From: Azoarcus sp.
GTDB taxonomy: Bacteria; Pseudomonadota; Gammaproteobacteria; Burkholderiales; Rhodocyclaceae
DNA: 47,214 nt
Direction: 5' to 3'
Assembly: GCA_023230755.1 (NCBI GenBank)
Contig: JALNWS010000002.1
Span: 1-47,214, forward strand
Translations under genes and position numbers: made by a program
Notes under the pieces: model-generated
Seen by the model: the letters and a program-made list of their open reading frames with translations, nothing else
The model's database searches: none
What the model was told of the DNA's origin: nothing
In this document: positions 7,840 through 15,623 of the stretch, piece by piece
Numbering within the stretch: the first letter of the stretch is position 1
Layout of the letters: the number at the start of each line of letters is the position of its first letter

Positions 7840-9636
7840 ATGCAACATATCAGAAACTTCTCCATCATTGCTCATATCGACCACGGCAAGTCCACGCTGG
7901 CCGATCGACTCATTCACTTCTGCGGCGGGCTGTCCGACCGCGAGATGGAGGCTCAGGTGCTCGACTCGATGGATATCGAGCGCGAGCGCGGTATTACCAT
8001 CAAGGCCCAGACTGCGGCACTGCACTACAAGGCGAAAGACGGGAAGGTCTACAACCTCAACCTGATCGACACCCCGGGGCACGTGGACTTTTCATACGAG
8101 GTGAGCCGCTCGCTGGCTGCGTGCGAAGGTGCGCTCCTCGTGGTCGACGCTTCGCAGGGGGTTGAAGCGCAGACCGTCGCGAACTGTTACACCGCACTCG
8201 ACCAGAACGTTGAGGTCATACCGGTTCTGAACAAGATTGACCTGCCTGCAGCCAATCCGGAAAACGCACGCCAGGAAATCGAGGACGTCATCGGTGTCGA
8301 TGCGGCCGAGGCGATTCTGTGCTCCGCAAAGACCGGACTCGGAATCGAGGAGGTGCTCGAAGCGGTTGTGGCGAGAGTGCCCCCTCCGCGCGGCAATCCC
8401 GACGGCCAGCTCAAAGCGCTCATCATCGACTCGTGGTTCGACAACTACGTCGGTGTCGTGATGCTGGTGCGTGTGGTCGACGGTGTACTCAAGCCCAAGG
8501 ACAGGATCTTGCTGATGTCCAATGGGGCACAGTATCCCTGCGAGCAGGTCGGGGTGTTTACGCCGAAATCGGTCAGTCGCGATCACCTGTCCGCGGGTGA
8601 AGTCGGTTTCATCATCGCGGGCATCAAGGAACTTGAGGCCGCCAAGGTCGGCGATACCGTCACCCTCGCCAGCAAGCCCGCTGCGACGGCATTGCCCGGT
8701 TTCAAGGAAATCAAGCCGCAGGTATTTGCGGGTCTGTATCCGGTCGAATCGAGTGAATACGAACAGCTGCGCGACTCGCTCGAAAAGCTCCGGCTCAACG
8801 ATGCGTCGCTGCAATTCGAGCCCGAAGTGTCGCAAGCGCTGGGCTTCGGCTTCCGCTGTGGTTTCCTCGGTCTGCTGCACATGGATATCGTGCAGGAGCG
8901 CCTTGAGCGCGAATTCGACATGGACCTGATCACGACTGCACCGACGGTGATCTATGAGGTCGTGCTCAACAACGGTGAGGTCATTCAGGTCTCGAATCCG
9001 TCGAAGTTGCCCGAGCCCGGAAAGTTCCAGGAGATCCGCGAGCCGGTCATCAGGGCCACGATCTTCCTTCCGCAGGACTATGTCGGTCCGGTCATCACCC
9101 TGTGCAATCAGAAACGGGGCGCTCAGGTGGACATGCGCTACCACGGCCGTCAGGTGCAGCTGATTTACGATATGCCGATGAACGAAGTCGTGATGGACTT
9201 CTTCGACAAGCTCAAGTCGGTTTCGCGTGGTTATGCGTCGCTCGATTACGAATTCAAGGAGTACATCACGGCCGATCTGGTGAAGCTCGACCTGATGGTC
9301 GGCGGAGAGAAGGTCGACGCGTTGTCGGTGATCGTACACCGCGCGAATGCGGCATTTCGTGGTCGCGAGCTGGCTGCCAAGCTGCGCGGCCTCATTCCGC
9401 GCCAGATGTTCGACGTTGCGATTCAGGCAGCGATCGGCGCGAACATCATCGCCCGTGAAACGATCAAAGCCTTGCGCAAGAACGTTCTCGCCAAGTGTTA
9501 TGGCGGAGATATTTCGCGCAAAAAGAAGCTTCTTGAGAAGCAGAAGGAAGGCAAGAAGCGCATGAAACAAGTCGGCAACGTCGAGATTCCGCAGGAAGCC
9601 TTCCTTGCCGTGCTGCGCACGGACGAAGGCAAATAA
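7840..9636 (+). CDS. lepA: Elongation factor 4 (LepA), ribosomal back-translocase GTPase
   Basis: 598 residues (E. coli 599). GTPase that binds ribosomes and affects elongation or 30S maturation. The G domain shows AHIDHGKST (P-loop), RGITIKAQT (switch I), DTPGHVDF (G3), NKIDLPAA (G4) and CSAKTG (G5). EF-G-like domains II, III and V follow, then the LepA-specific C-terminal domain ending KKLLEKQKEGKKRMK. The frame is open 29 codons upstream, but homology fixes the start at MQHIRNFSIIAHIDHG. There is no clear Shine-Dalgarno, and a terminator-like hairpin ends 8 bases before the ATG. First gene of the lepA-lepB-rnc-era-recO-pdxJ-acpS-nagZ cluster. Confidence 0.97.
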   Translation: MQHIRNFSIIAHIDHGKSTLADRLIHFCGGLSDREMEAQVLDSMDIERERGITIKAQTAALHYKAKDGKVYNLNLIDTPGHVDFSYEVSRSLAACEGALLVVDASQGVEAQTVANCYTALDQNVEVIPVLNKIDLPAANPENARQEIEDVIGVDAAEAILCSAKTGLGIEEVLEAVVARVPPPRGNPDGQLKALIIDSWFDNYVGVVMLVRVVDGVLKPKDRILLMSNGAQYPCEQVGVFTPKSVSRDHLSAGEVGFIIAGIKELEAAKVGDTVTLASKPAATALPGFKEIKPQVFAGLYPVESSEYEQLRDSLEKLRLNDASLQFEPEVSQALGFGFRCGFLGLLHMDIVQERLEREFDMDLITTAPTVIYEVVLNNGEVIQVSNPSKLPEPGKFQEIREPVIRATIFLPQDYVGPVITLCNQKRGAQVDMRYHGRQVQLIYDMPMNEVVMDFFDKLKSVSRGYASLDYEFKEYITADLVKLDLMVGGEKVDALSVIVHRANAAFRGRELAAKLRGLIPRQMFDVAIQAAIGANIIARETIKALRKNVLAKCYGGDISRKKKLLEKQKEGKKRMKQVGNVEIPQEAFLAVLRTDEGK

Positions 9637-9683
9637 GCCTGCAACCAGGCGTCTTCGTGACGTCGTAACTGACTGGAGTCTGC

Positions 9684-10472
9684 GTGAATTTCGCCCTGAT
9701 CCTATTTTTATTGCTGGTCGCAACCGGTGTGCTGTGGGCCTTCGATCGATTCCATGCGCGCAAGCGTCGCGCTGCGGGTACGCCGTCACCGTGGTGGGTC
9801 GAGTATGGTGCGAGCTTCTTTCCGGTGATCGTGATCGTGTTCGGCTTGCGCTCGTTCATCGTCGAGCCATTCAAGATTCCTTCCGGCTCGATGATTCCGA
9901 CCCTGCTGGTGGGCGACTTCATTCTGGTGAACAAATTCACCTACGGCATCCGTCTGCCCGTCATCAACAAGAAAATCGTCGATATCAACGATCCTGAGCG
10001 GGGCGACGTGATGGTCTTCCGTTATCCGGCAGACCCTTCGATGGACTACATCAAGCGGGTCGTCGGATTGCCGGGCGACAAGGTGGAATACATCAACAAG
10101 CGCTTGCGCATTAACGGTGAAGCCGTTCAGACCGATGAGGCAGGCAGCTACCTTCATGCAGATCGCCTGTACTACTCGCCGCAATATAACGAGAAGCTCG
10201 GGAATATCGAGCACAACGTGTTGCTTGAGCGCGAGGCGCCGGCCTTCGTGCCGCAGGTGTTGAATTATCCGAACCGCGAAAACTGTACATATACTAGCAG
10301 CGGCGTGACGTGCATCGTGCCCGAAGGGCATTACTTCGTCATGGGTGATAATCGCGACGCCAGCAGTGACAGCCGGGTTTGGGGGTTTGTACCGAACGAG
10401 AACATTGTCGGGCGCGCCTTTTTTATCTGGTTCAACTTCAATGACATGAAGCGAATCGGTCGCTTCCACTGA
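9684..10472 (+). CDS. lepB: Signal peptidase I
   Basis: 262-residue membrane protease that removes signal peptides from Sec/Tat substrates on the outer face of the inner membrane. A first transmembrane helix lies at about residues 2-20, and a second at about 44-62 just before the catalytic domain. The catalytic Ser is in PSGSMIPTLL and the general-base Lys is in YIKRVVGLPGD. The C-terminal MGDNRDASSDSR box is also complete. The start is GTG at 9684, with TGGAG six bases upstream. A DUF4845 gene overlaps or follows directly, as is usual in betaproteobacteria. Confidence 0.96.
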   Translation: MNFALILFLLLVATGVLWAFDRFHARKRRAAGTPSPWWVEYGASFFPVIVIVFGLRSFIVEPFKIPSGSMIPTLLVGDFILVNKFTYGIRLPVINKKIVDINDPERGDVMVFRYPADPSMDYIKRVVGLPGDKVEYINKRLRINGEAVQTDEAGSYLHADRLYYSPQYNEKLGNIEHNVLLEREAPAFVPQVLNYPNRENCTYTSSGVTCIVPEGHYFVMGDNRDASSDSRVWGFVPNENIVGRAFFIWFNFNDMKRIGRFH

Positions 10473-10489
10473 TGATGGGGAACGTAGTC

Positions 10490-10852
10490 ATGACTCAATC
10501 TCGCCAGCGTGGCCTTAGCCTGATCAGCTTGATGATTGTCGGGGGTCTGCTGGCCTTCGTACTGTTGATCGCTTTTCGTACGGTGCCGGCGATCAACGAG
10601 TATCTTGCGGTCGAGCGCATCGCGCGACTCGTGGCCGAAGAGGGCGACGGAGGCGCATCTGTTACCGAGATGCGTCGCAGCTTCGATCGTCGCGGGCAGA
10701 TTGATGATGTCAGCTCCGTAAAGGGCATTGATCTGGCCATTAGCAAACTTGCGGGCAAGGTCGTTGTCGAAGCCACGTACTCACGCAAGGTTCCCGTGGC
10801 CGGCAACGTCAGTCTTCTGTTCGACTTCCAGGTTTCGAGCGCCGATCGCTGA
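10490..10852 (+). CDS. DUF4845 small membrane protein
   Basis: 120 residues. The frame could start at 10472, overlapping the lepB stop, but GGGGA at 10477-10481 lies 8 bases before the ATG at 10490 (MTQSRQRGLSLIS), which is therefore preferred. RQRGLSLISLMIVGGLLAFVLLIAF looks like a pilin-type N-terminus or simple membrane anchor: a short basic head and one helix at about residues 9-31. A small soluble domain follows. The family is found between lepB and rnc in many beta- and gammaproteobacteria and has no assigned function. Its stop overlaps the rnc start (TGATG). Confidence 0.8.
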   Translation: MTQSRQRGLSLISLMIVGGLLAFVLLIAFRTVPAINEYLAVERIARLVAEEGDGGASVTEMRRSFDRRGQIDDVSSVKGIDLAISKLAGKVVVEATYSRKVPVAGNVSLLFDFQVSSADR

Positions 10853-11529
10853 TGTCCGAGTTCAACGAAAGGCTGCAACGCAAGCTTGGTCATGTTTTTT
10901 CGAATGTCGATTTGTTGCAGCAGGCGCTCACGCATCGCAGCTTTGGACAGGTCAATAACGAACGCCTCGAATTCCTGGGTGACAGCGTACTCAATTGTGT
11001 GACCTCGATTGCACTTTATGAGCGCTTTCCGGATCTCAAGGAAGGTGAGTTGTCGCGTGTCCGGGCGTCGTTGGTTCGGCAGGAGGCGCTTCATCGTCTG
11101 GCCGTGAGTCTGGACCTTGGAGACTGCCTGCGCCTCGGTGAAGGCGAACTTCGATCCGGCGGATTCCGTCGCCCGTCCATTCTGGCCGATGCCGTTGAGG
11201 CCATCATTGCGGCGGTGTTTCTGGACGCCGGATTTGACGCAGCGAAGGCGATGATCGACCGTTTGTATGTGCCGCTGCTGGCGGAGGTCAATCCGACCGC
11301 GCCTTCGAAGGATCCGAAGACTGCGCTCCAGGAGTGGTTGCAGGGGCGCAGGATTGCGTTACCTACCTACACCATGGTGCAGGTACTTGGCGAAGCGCAT
11401 GCGCAAGAGTTTGAAGTGTCGTGCGAGGTGCCGAAGCTCGCCGTGCGAACAGTTGGTCGCGGCACCAGCCGCCGCGCGGCGGAGCAACAGTCGGCCCAGC
11501 TCGCACTGGCCAAATTGAGGAAGAGATGA
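10852..11529 (+). CDS. rnc: Ribonuclease III
   Basis: 225 residues (E. coli 226). Double-strand-specific endoribonuclease that processes rRNA precursors and some mRNAs. The catalytic domain contains the signature NERLEFLGDSVL (about residues 37-48) with the metal-binding Glu and Asp, and the second acidic pair in ILADAVEAIIAAVFLD. The double-stranded RNA-binding domain occupies about 153-225 (DPKTALQEWLQG through RRAAEQQSAQLALAKL). The ATG overlaps the upstream stop, and its own stop overlaps the era ATG, giving tight rnc-era coupling as in E. coli. Confidence 0.97.
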   Translation: MSEFNERLQRKLGHVFSNVDLLQQALTHRSFGQVNNERLEFLGDSVLNCVTSIALYERFPDLKEGELSRVRASLVRQEALHRLAVSLDLGDCLRLGEGELRSGGFRRPSILADAVEAIIAAVFLDAGFDAAKAMIDRLYVPLLAEVNPTAPSKDPKTALQEWLQGRRIALPTYTMVQVLGEAHAQEFEVSCEVPKLAVRTVGRGTSRRAAEQQSAQLALAKLRKR

Positions 11530-12446
11530 ATATCACGCCGGACAAGGACGCATCCATCGACAAAACAGGCTTTCGCGCTGGTTTTGTCGCCATTGTCGGT
11601 CGGCCCAATGTTGGCAAGTCGACGCTGCTCAACCGCTTGATCGGACAAAAGATCAGCATTGTCTCGAGCAAGGCCCAGACCACGCGTCACCGTGTCACCG
11701 GCATTCTGACGAACGAGGATGCACAGTTCATTTTCGTCGATACCCCGGGCTTCCAGACGCAGCATCGCAACGCCCTGAACCGCTCGATGAACCGTACCGT
11801 GTCGCAGGTGCTTTCCGATGTCGATCTCGTGTTCTTCGTCGTCGAGGCGGGCCGCATGGGCGACGACGACCGCCGCGTACTGGAAGTCATTCCGGAAGAT
11901 GCAAAAGTCGTTCTGGTCATCAACAAGGTCGATCAGCTCAAGGACAAGGCACGCCTGCTCCCGTTCATCGAAAGCGTGCGCGGACTGCGCGACTTTGTCG
12001 AGATCGTGCCGCTGTCGGCCGAGCGTGGCAATAACTGCGACGTCCTGATCAAGGCCGCGACGCCGCTGCTGCCCGAGGGCAGTGCGATGTACGAGGAAGA
12101 CGAGATCACCGACCGCAGCGAACGCTTTCTCGCGGCGGAGTTTCTGCGTGAAAAACTGTTCCGTTTGCTTGGGGACGAACTGCCATACGGCATCGCGGTC
12201 GAGATCGAAAAATTTGAAACCGAGGGGCGACTGCGCCGCATTCATGCGGCGGTCATTGTCGACAGGGCAGGGCACAAAGGCATCGTCATCGGCAAGGGCG
12301 GTGAAAAGCTCAAGCGCATCTCGTCTGAAGCCCGGGTCGAACTCGAGAAGCTGTTCGACGGCAAGGTATTCCTCGAAGTGTGGGTCAAGGTCAAGAGCGG
12401 CTGGGCCGACGATGAACGTGCGCTCAAGAGCCTCGGGTACGACTGA
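11526..12446 (+). CDS. era: GTPase Era
   Basis: 306 residues. Essential GTPase that binds the 3' end of 16S rRNA during 30S assembly. The G domain has GRPNVGKST (G1), the switch segment TTRHRVTG, DTPGF (G3) and NKVDQL (G4). The C-terminal KH domain contains GHKGIVIGKGGEKLK (about residues 250-264). The frame is open upstream inside rnc, but AGGAAGAG directly precedes the ATG at 11526, and MNITPDKDA followed by AGFVAIVGRPN matches Era starts. It overlaps rnc by four bases; recO follows after 12 bases. Confidence 0.97.
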   Translation: MNITPDKDASIDKTGFRAGFVAIVGRPNVGKSTLLNRLIGQKISIVSSKAQTTRHRVTGILTNEDAQFIFVDTPGFQTQHRNALNRSMNRTVSQVLSDVDLVFFVVEAGRMGDDDRRVLEVIPEDAKVVLVINKVDQLKDKARLLPFIESVRGLRDFVEIVPLSAERGNNCDVLIKAATPLLPEGSAMYEEDEITDRSERFLAAEFLREKLFRLLGDELPYGIAVEIEKFETEGRLRRIHAAVIVDRAGHKGIVIGKGGEKLKRISSEARVELEKLFDGKVFLEVWVKVKSGWADDERALKSLGYD

Positions 12447-12458
12447 GTCAGCGTCGAC

Positions 12459-13202
12459 GTGGCGCTGAAGCAACGAATCGAGCAGCAGCCGGCATGGGTG
12501 CTGCACACACTTCCGTGGCGTGAAACCAGCCTGATCGTTGAGGTTTTCTCTCTCGAACACGGACGCGCAGCGCTAGCGGCCAAGGGCGCACGCCGACCGA
12601 TGTCTGCGCTTCGCGGCGTACTGATGGCATTTCAGCCGCTGCTCATGGACTGGTCGGGCGGCGGCGAAGTCAAGACCCTGATCCGTGCCGAGTGGCGCGG
12701 TGGGCAACCCCTCCTGACTGGCCGCGCCTTGATGTGCGGTTATTATCTCAACGAGCTCATGCTCCGCCTCACCGCTCGCGAGGACCCTCATCCCGAACTC
12801 TTCGCAGCCTACGAAATGGCCGTTACCGCGCTTGCCCGGAACGAGAGTCTCCCGACCGTCCTCCGCCGGTTTGAGCTGACCCTGTTGCAGGAGCTAGGCT
12901 ACGGTATCGCGCTCGAACGTGCGGAGGACGGGCCCGTCCGGACCGACGGACGCTACCGCTATATAATCGAACGTGGTCCGGTCGCGGTGGATCTTGCCGC
13001 TGATGCGGATGAGCTTGAGGTATTCGGCGAAGACGACCTGCCGATCAGTGGCCAGACGCTGCTCGATATGGCTGCAGACGATTTTTCCCGCGCCGAAACG
13101 CTGGTTCAGTCTAAACGGCTGTTGCGGGCGCTGATCAACCATTATCTCGGTGGGCAGCAACTGCAGTCGCGCCGGGTGCTGAAGGAGTTGCAGGAACTGT
13201 GA
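12459..13202 (+). CDS. recO: DNA repair protein RecO
   Basis: 247 residues. RecO works with RecR (and RecF) to load RecA on SSB-coated single-stranded DNA and to anneal strands. The N-terminal OB fold begins QPAWVLHTLPWRETSLIVEVFS, with the conserved GRAALAAKGARRP segment near residue 35. A helical domain follows and ends in RALINHYLGGQQLQSRRVLKEL. The zinc-binding cysteines present in some RecO proteins are absent, which is common in beta- and gammaproteobacteria. The start is GTG at 12459 with a weak ribosome site. Its stop overlaps the pdxJ GTG. Confidence 0.92.
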   Translation: MALKQRIEQQPAWVLHTLPWRETSLIVEVFSLEHGRAALAAKGARRPMSALRGVLMAFQPLLMDWSGGGEVKTLIRAEWRGGQPLLTGRALMCGYYLNELMLRLTAREDPHPELFAAYEMAVTALARNESLPTVLRRFELTLLQELGYGIALERAEDGPVRTDGRYRYIIERGPVAVDLAADADELEVFGEDDLPISGQTLLDMAADDFSRAETLVQSKRLLRALINHYLGGQQLQSRRVLKELQEL

Positions 13203-13963
13203 TTGAACTAGGCGTCAATATCGACCATGTCGCCACGCTGCGACAGGCGCGTCGCACCTGGGAGCCCGACCCGGTATGGGCCGCTGTGGAAGCGCATCTG
13301 GGCGGAGCCGATGGTATTACCGTGCATCTTCGTGAGGACCGGCGCCACATCAACGATAGCGACGTGCGCCGTCTGCGCGAGCTTACGCAAGTCAAGCTCA
13401 ATCTAGAGATGGCCGCGACGGACGAAATGGTGGGCATTGCCTGCGGCCTGAAGCCCGAGATGGCCATGCTGGTGCCGGAGGGGCGGCATGAAGTCACCAC
13501 CGAGGGCGGGCTGGACGTAGTGGCGCAGGAAGAAAAGCTCAAGGCCGTTGTAAGCCGGTTGGCCGATGCGGGGATCGTGAGCAGCGTCTTCATCGACGCA
13601 GAGATGTCGCAGATCGAGGCCGCCGCCCGGATTGGCGCGCGTGTGTGCGAGATTCACACCGGGCCATATGCGCACGCCTTTCATGACGCCGGCCGTGATT
13701 CCGACAGCCCGGCAGTCCTGCTTGAGCTTGAAAAGGTACGGCGTGCTGGCGAGGCGGCTTGTGCCCTGGGCATGCGCTTCAATGCGGGCCATGCACTTAA
13801 CTACTACAACGTCGAGCCGATCGCCCGTCTTGCGGGGGTGCGCGAGCTTCACATCGGTCATTCGATCGTAAGCCGTGCTGTATTTACCGGCCTGCGTGCA
13901 GCCGTCGTCGAAATGAAGCGGATGATTCGCGAAGCGGCGACCAACGAACGCCAGCGCGCGTGA
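13199..13963 (+). CDS. pdxJ: Pyridoxine 5'-phosphate synthase
   Basis: 254 residues (E. coli 243). A TIM-barrel enzyme that condenses 1-deoxy-xylulose 5-phosphate with 3-amino-2-oxopropyl phosphate to form pyridoxine 5'-phosphate, the last ring-forming step of the DXP-dependent vitamin B6 route. The opening ELGVNIDHVATLRQARRT, the strand HLREDRRHI, LVPEGRHEVTTEGG and the phosphate-loop GHALNYYNV are all recognisable. The start is GTG at 13199 with AAGGAG ahead of it, overlapping the recO stop by four bases. The recO-pdxJ-acpS order is the same as in E. coli. Confidence 0.96.
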   Translation: MIELGVNIDHVATLRQARRTWEPDPVWAAVEAHLGGADGITVHLREDRRHINDSDVRRLRELTQVKLNLEMAATDEMVGIACGLKPEMAMLVPEGRHEVTTEGGLDVVAQEEKLKAVVSRLADAGIVSSVFIDAEMSQIEAAARIGARVCEIHTGPYAHAFHDAGRDSDSPAVLLELEKVRRAGEAACALGMRFNAGHALNYYNVEPIARLAGVRELHIGHSIVSRAVFTGLRAAVVEMKRMIREAATNERQRA

Positions 13964-13973
13964 CGTCGAATCG

Positions 13974-14351
13974 ATGATCCATGGCGTAGGGACGGATATC
14001 GTCCGGGTAGCGCGTCTGCGTGAAGCGCTCGAGCGTCACGGAGAGCGTTTTGCGTTGCGGATTCTTGCCGAGTCCGAGCGTGAGACGTGGCGTGCGAGCC
14101 AGGATCCTGCGCGTGTTCTTGCCAAGCGTTTCGCAGCCAAGGAAGCGTTCGGCAAGGCGCTTGGTACCGGCGTTGCCGTGCCGGCTACACTGCACGCGGT
14201 CGCGGTGGCGCACGACGCGCTCGGCAAACCGCTGTTCCGTTACGATGCACGCTTGGACACCTTCATGCGCGAGCAGGGCTTGCATGCCCATCTCAGCCTT
14301 TCCGACGAGAACGATTACGTCGTCGCCTTTGCCGTCATCGAGAAGCCATGA
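13974..14351 (+). CDS. acpS: Holo-[acyl-carrier-protein] synthase
   Basis: 125 residues. Transfers the 4'-phosphopantetheine arm of CoA to the serine of apo-ACP, activating fatty acid synthesis. It has the two AcpS motifs: GVGTDIVRVARL with the metal-binding Asp at the N-terminus, and KRFAAKEAFGKALGTG with the catalytic Glu/Lys around residues 52-67. It follows pdxJ by 10 bases. Its stop overlaps the nagZ ATG. Confidence 0.96.
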   Translation: MIHGVGTDIVRVARLREALERHGERFALRILAESERETWRASQDPARVLAKRFAAKEAFGKALGTGVAVPATLHAVAVAHDALGKPLFRYDARLDTFMREQGLHAHLSLSDENDYVVAFAVIEKP

Positions 14352-15466
14352 ATACAGTCGCCCTCAAACTGCCACGCGGACCGGTGATGCTCGACGTTGC
14401 CGGGACGGAGCTCGACGATGGCGAACGTGAGCGTCTGTGCGATCCGCTCGTCGGCGGGGTTATCCTGTTTGCGCGCAATTTCACTGATTCTGAACAACTT
14501 TCGGCGCTGACGGCCGACATCCGTCGCCTGAGGGAGCCTGCGCTCGTGATTGCGGTCGATCACGAAGGCGGCCGGGTGCAGCGCTTTCGCACGGATGGCT
14601 TTACCCGTTTGCCCGCCATGCGCACGCTGGGGCAGATGTGGGACCACGATCATCTTGCAGCACTCGATGCCACCCGTGCCACCGGCTACGTACTCGCGGC
14701 AGAACTGCTCGCGCATGGTGTCGACCTGAGCTTTACGCCGGTTCTGGATCTCGACTACGGTGTCAGCCGCGCGATCGGCAACCGTGCTTTTCATCGCGAC
14801 CCACAGGTCGTTGCCACGCTGGCGCAGGCGCTTGCTGCAGGGATGGCGGAGGCCGGCATGGGCTGCGTCGGCAAGCATTTCCCGGGGCACGGCTTCGTCG
14901 AGGCCGATTCTCACCATGACATTCCGGTCGACGATCGTGAATTCGATGCGGTGTGGGCGCAAGACATTGCGCCCTACCGCCACCGACTCGGGCGGCAGTT
15001 GGCCGGCGTCATGCCTGCGCACGTCATCTACCCCAGGGTCGATTCAGCGCCTGCAGGGTTTTCGGCGTTCTGGCTGAAGGACGTATTGCGCACAAGAATT
15101 GGCTTCAGCGGTGTGATCTTCAGTGACGATCTGAACATGGAGGGGGCAAAGGTTGCCGGTGATATCCTTGCTCGAGCGAAGGCAGCTTACGAAGCCGGCT
15201 GCGATATGCTTCTGGTCTGCAATCGGCCAGATCTCGCCGCCGAACTGCTTGACCGCTGGGCGCCGGCGCCAGATTCCGAAAGTCTTGCGCGGATTGCCGC
15301 GCTGGCACCGGTGAGGCTGCGTTTGACGCAGCCGACAGACCCGTTTGCACTGGAGGTTCATGGGCCCTATCTTGCGGCACGAACGCTGGTGCAGGCAATT
15401 CCGGCAGATACTGCAACAGGCACCGTCATGGCCGCAGCCATCATCGGTGATAAGAAAGAATCCTGA
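14348..15466 (+). CDS. nagZ: Beta-N-acetylhexosaminidase NagZ
   Basis: 372 residues, glycoside hydrolase family 3, single-domain proteobacterial form. It cleaves N-acetylglucosamine from anhydro-muropeptides in the cytoplasm during cell-wall recycling; its product can signal beta-lactamase induction in species with AmpR. Visible motifs are GVILFARNF, AVDHEGGRVQRF, the general-acid loop GKHFPGHGFVEADSHHD (with the His of the Asp-His dyad), and the nucleophile Asp in IFSDDLNMEGA. The frame is open upstream within acpS, but MNTVALKLPRGPVMLDVAG at 14348 is the expected start and overlaps the acpS stop (ATGA). It is the last gene of the operon. Confidence 0.94.
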   Translation: MNTVALKLPRGPVMLDVAGTELDDGERERLCDPLVGGVILFARNFTDSEQLSALTADIRRLREPALVIAVDHEGGRVQRFRTDGFTRLPAMRTLGQMWDHDHLAALDATRATGYVLAAELLAHGVDLSFTPVLDLDYGVSRAIGNRAFHRDPQVVATLAQALAAGMAEAGMGCVGKHFPGHGFVEADSHHDIPVDDREFDAVWAQDIAPYRHRLGRQLAGVMPAHVIYPRVDSAPAGFSAFWLKDVLRTRIGFSGVIFSDDLNMEGAKVAGDILARAKAAYEAGCDMLLVCNRPDLAAELLDRWAPAPDSESLARIAALAPVRLRLTQPTDPFALEVHGPYLAARTLVQAIPADTATGTVMAAAIIGDKKES

Positions 15467-15483
15467 ATGCGCTGGATGCCGGC

Positions 15484-15509
15484 CGGAGCTGACACAGCCT
15501 TCGGCTCCG
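15484..15509 (+). other. Inverted repeat after nagZ, weak terminator candidate
   Basis: CGGAGC (15484-15489) and GCTCCG (15504-15509) can pair around 14 bases, with TTCTTG following. A further CTCCGGAG palindrome lies near 15535. No real T-run is seen. The remaining nagZ-uvrC gap (15467-15623) shows no clear gene or promoter. Confidence 0.3.
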
Positions 15510-15623
15510 TTCTTGTGCCGCGCTCGGGGCGGGCTCCGGAGTTGTCTTGGCGTCTATAGAACTTCCTGATGCAGGCGACCGCCATCCGTGCCGTCGCACA
15601 ACCAGGCCGGATACGCACAGCAC

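Noticed and set aside
8092..9789. Long minus-strand open frame (565 codons) opposite lepA
   Set aside because: It lies entirely antisense to the clearly conserved lepA and lepB reading frames, a common effect of GC-rich codon use, and its translation has no recognisable motif.
11367..12560. 397-codon minus-strand open frame opposite era
   Set aside because: Shadow of the era gene; the plus-strand protein has all GTPase and KH motifs.
15467..15623. Search for a small RNA or gene between nagZ and uvrC
   Set aside because: Only short GC-rich inverted repeats are present; no promoter-terminator pair or conserved frame could be supported.
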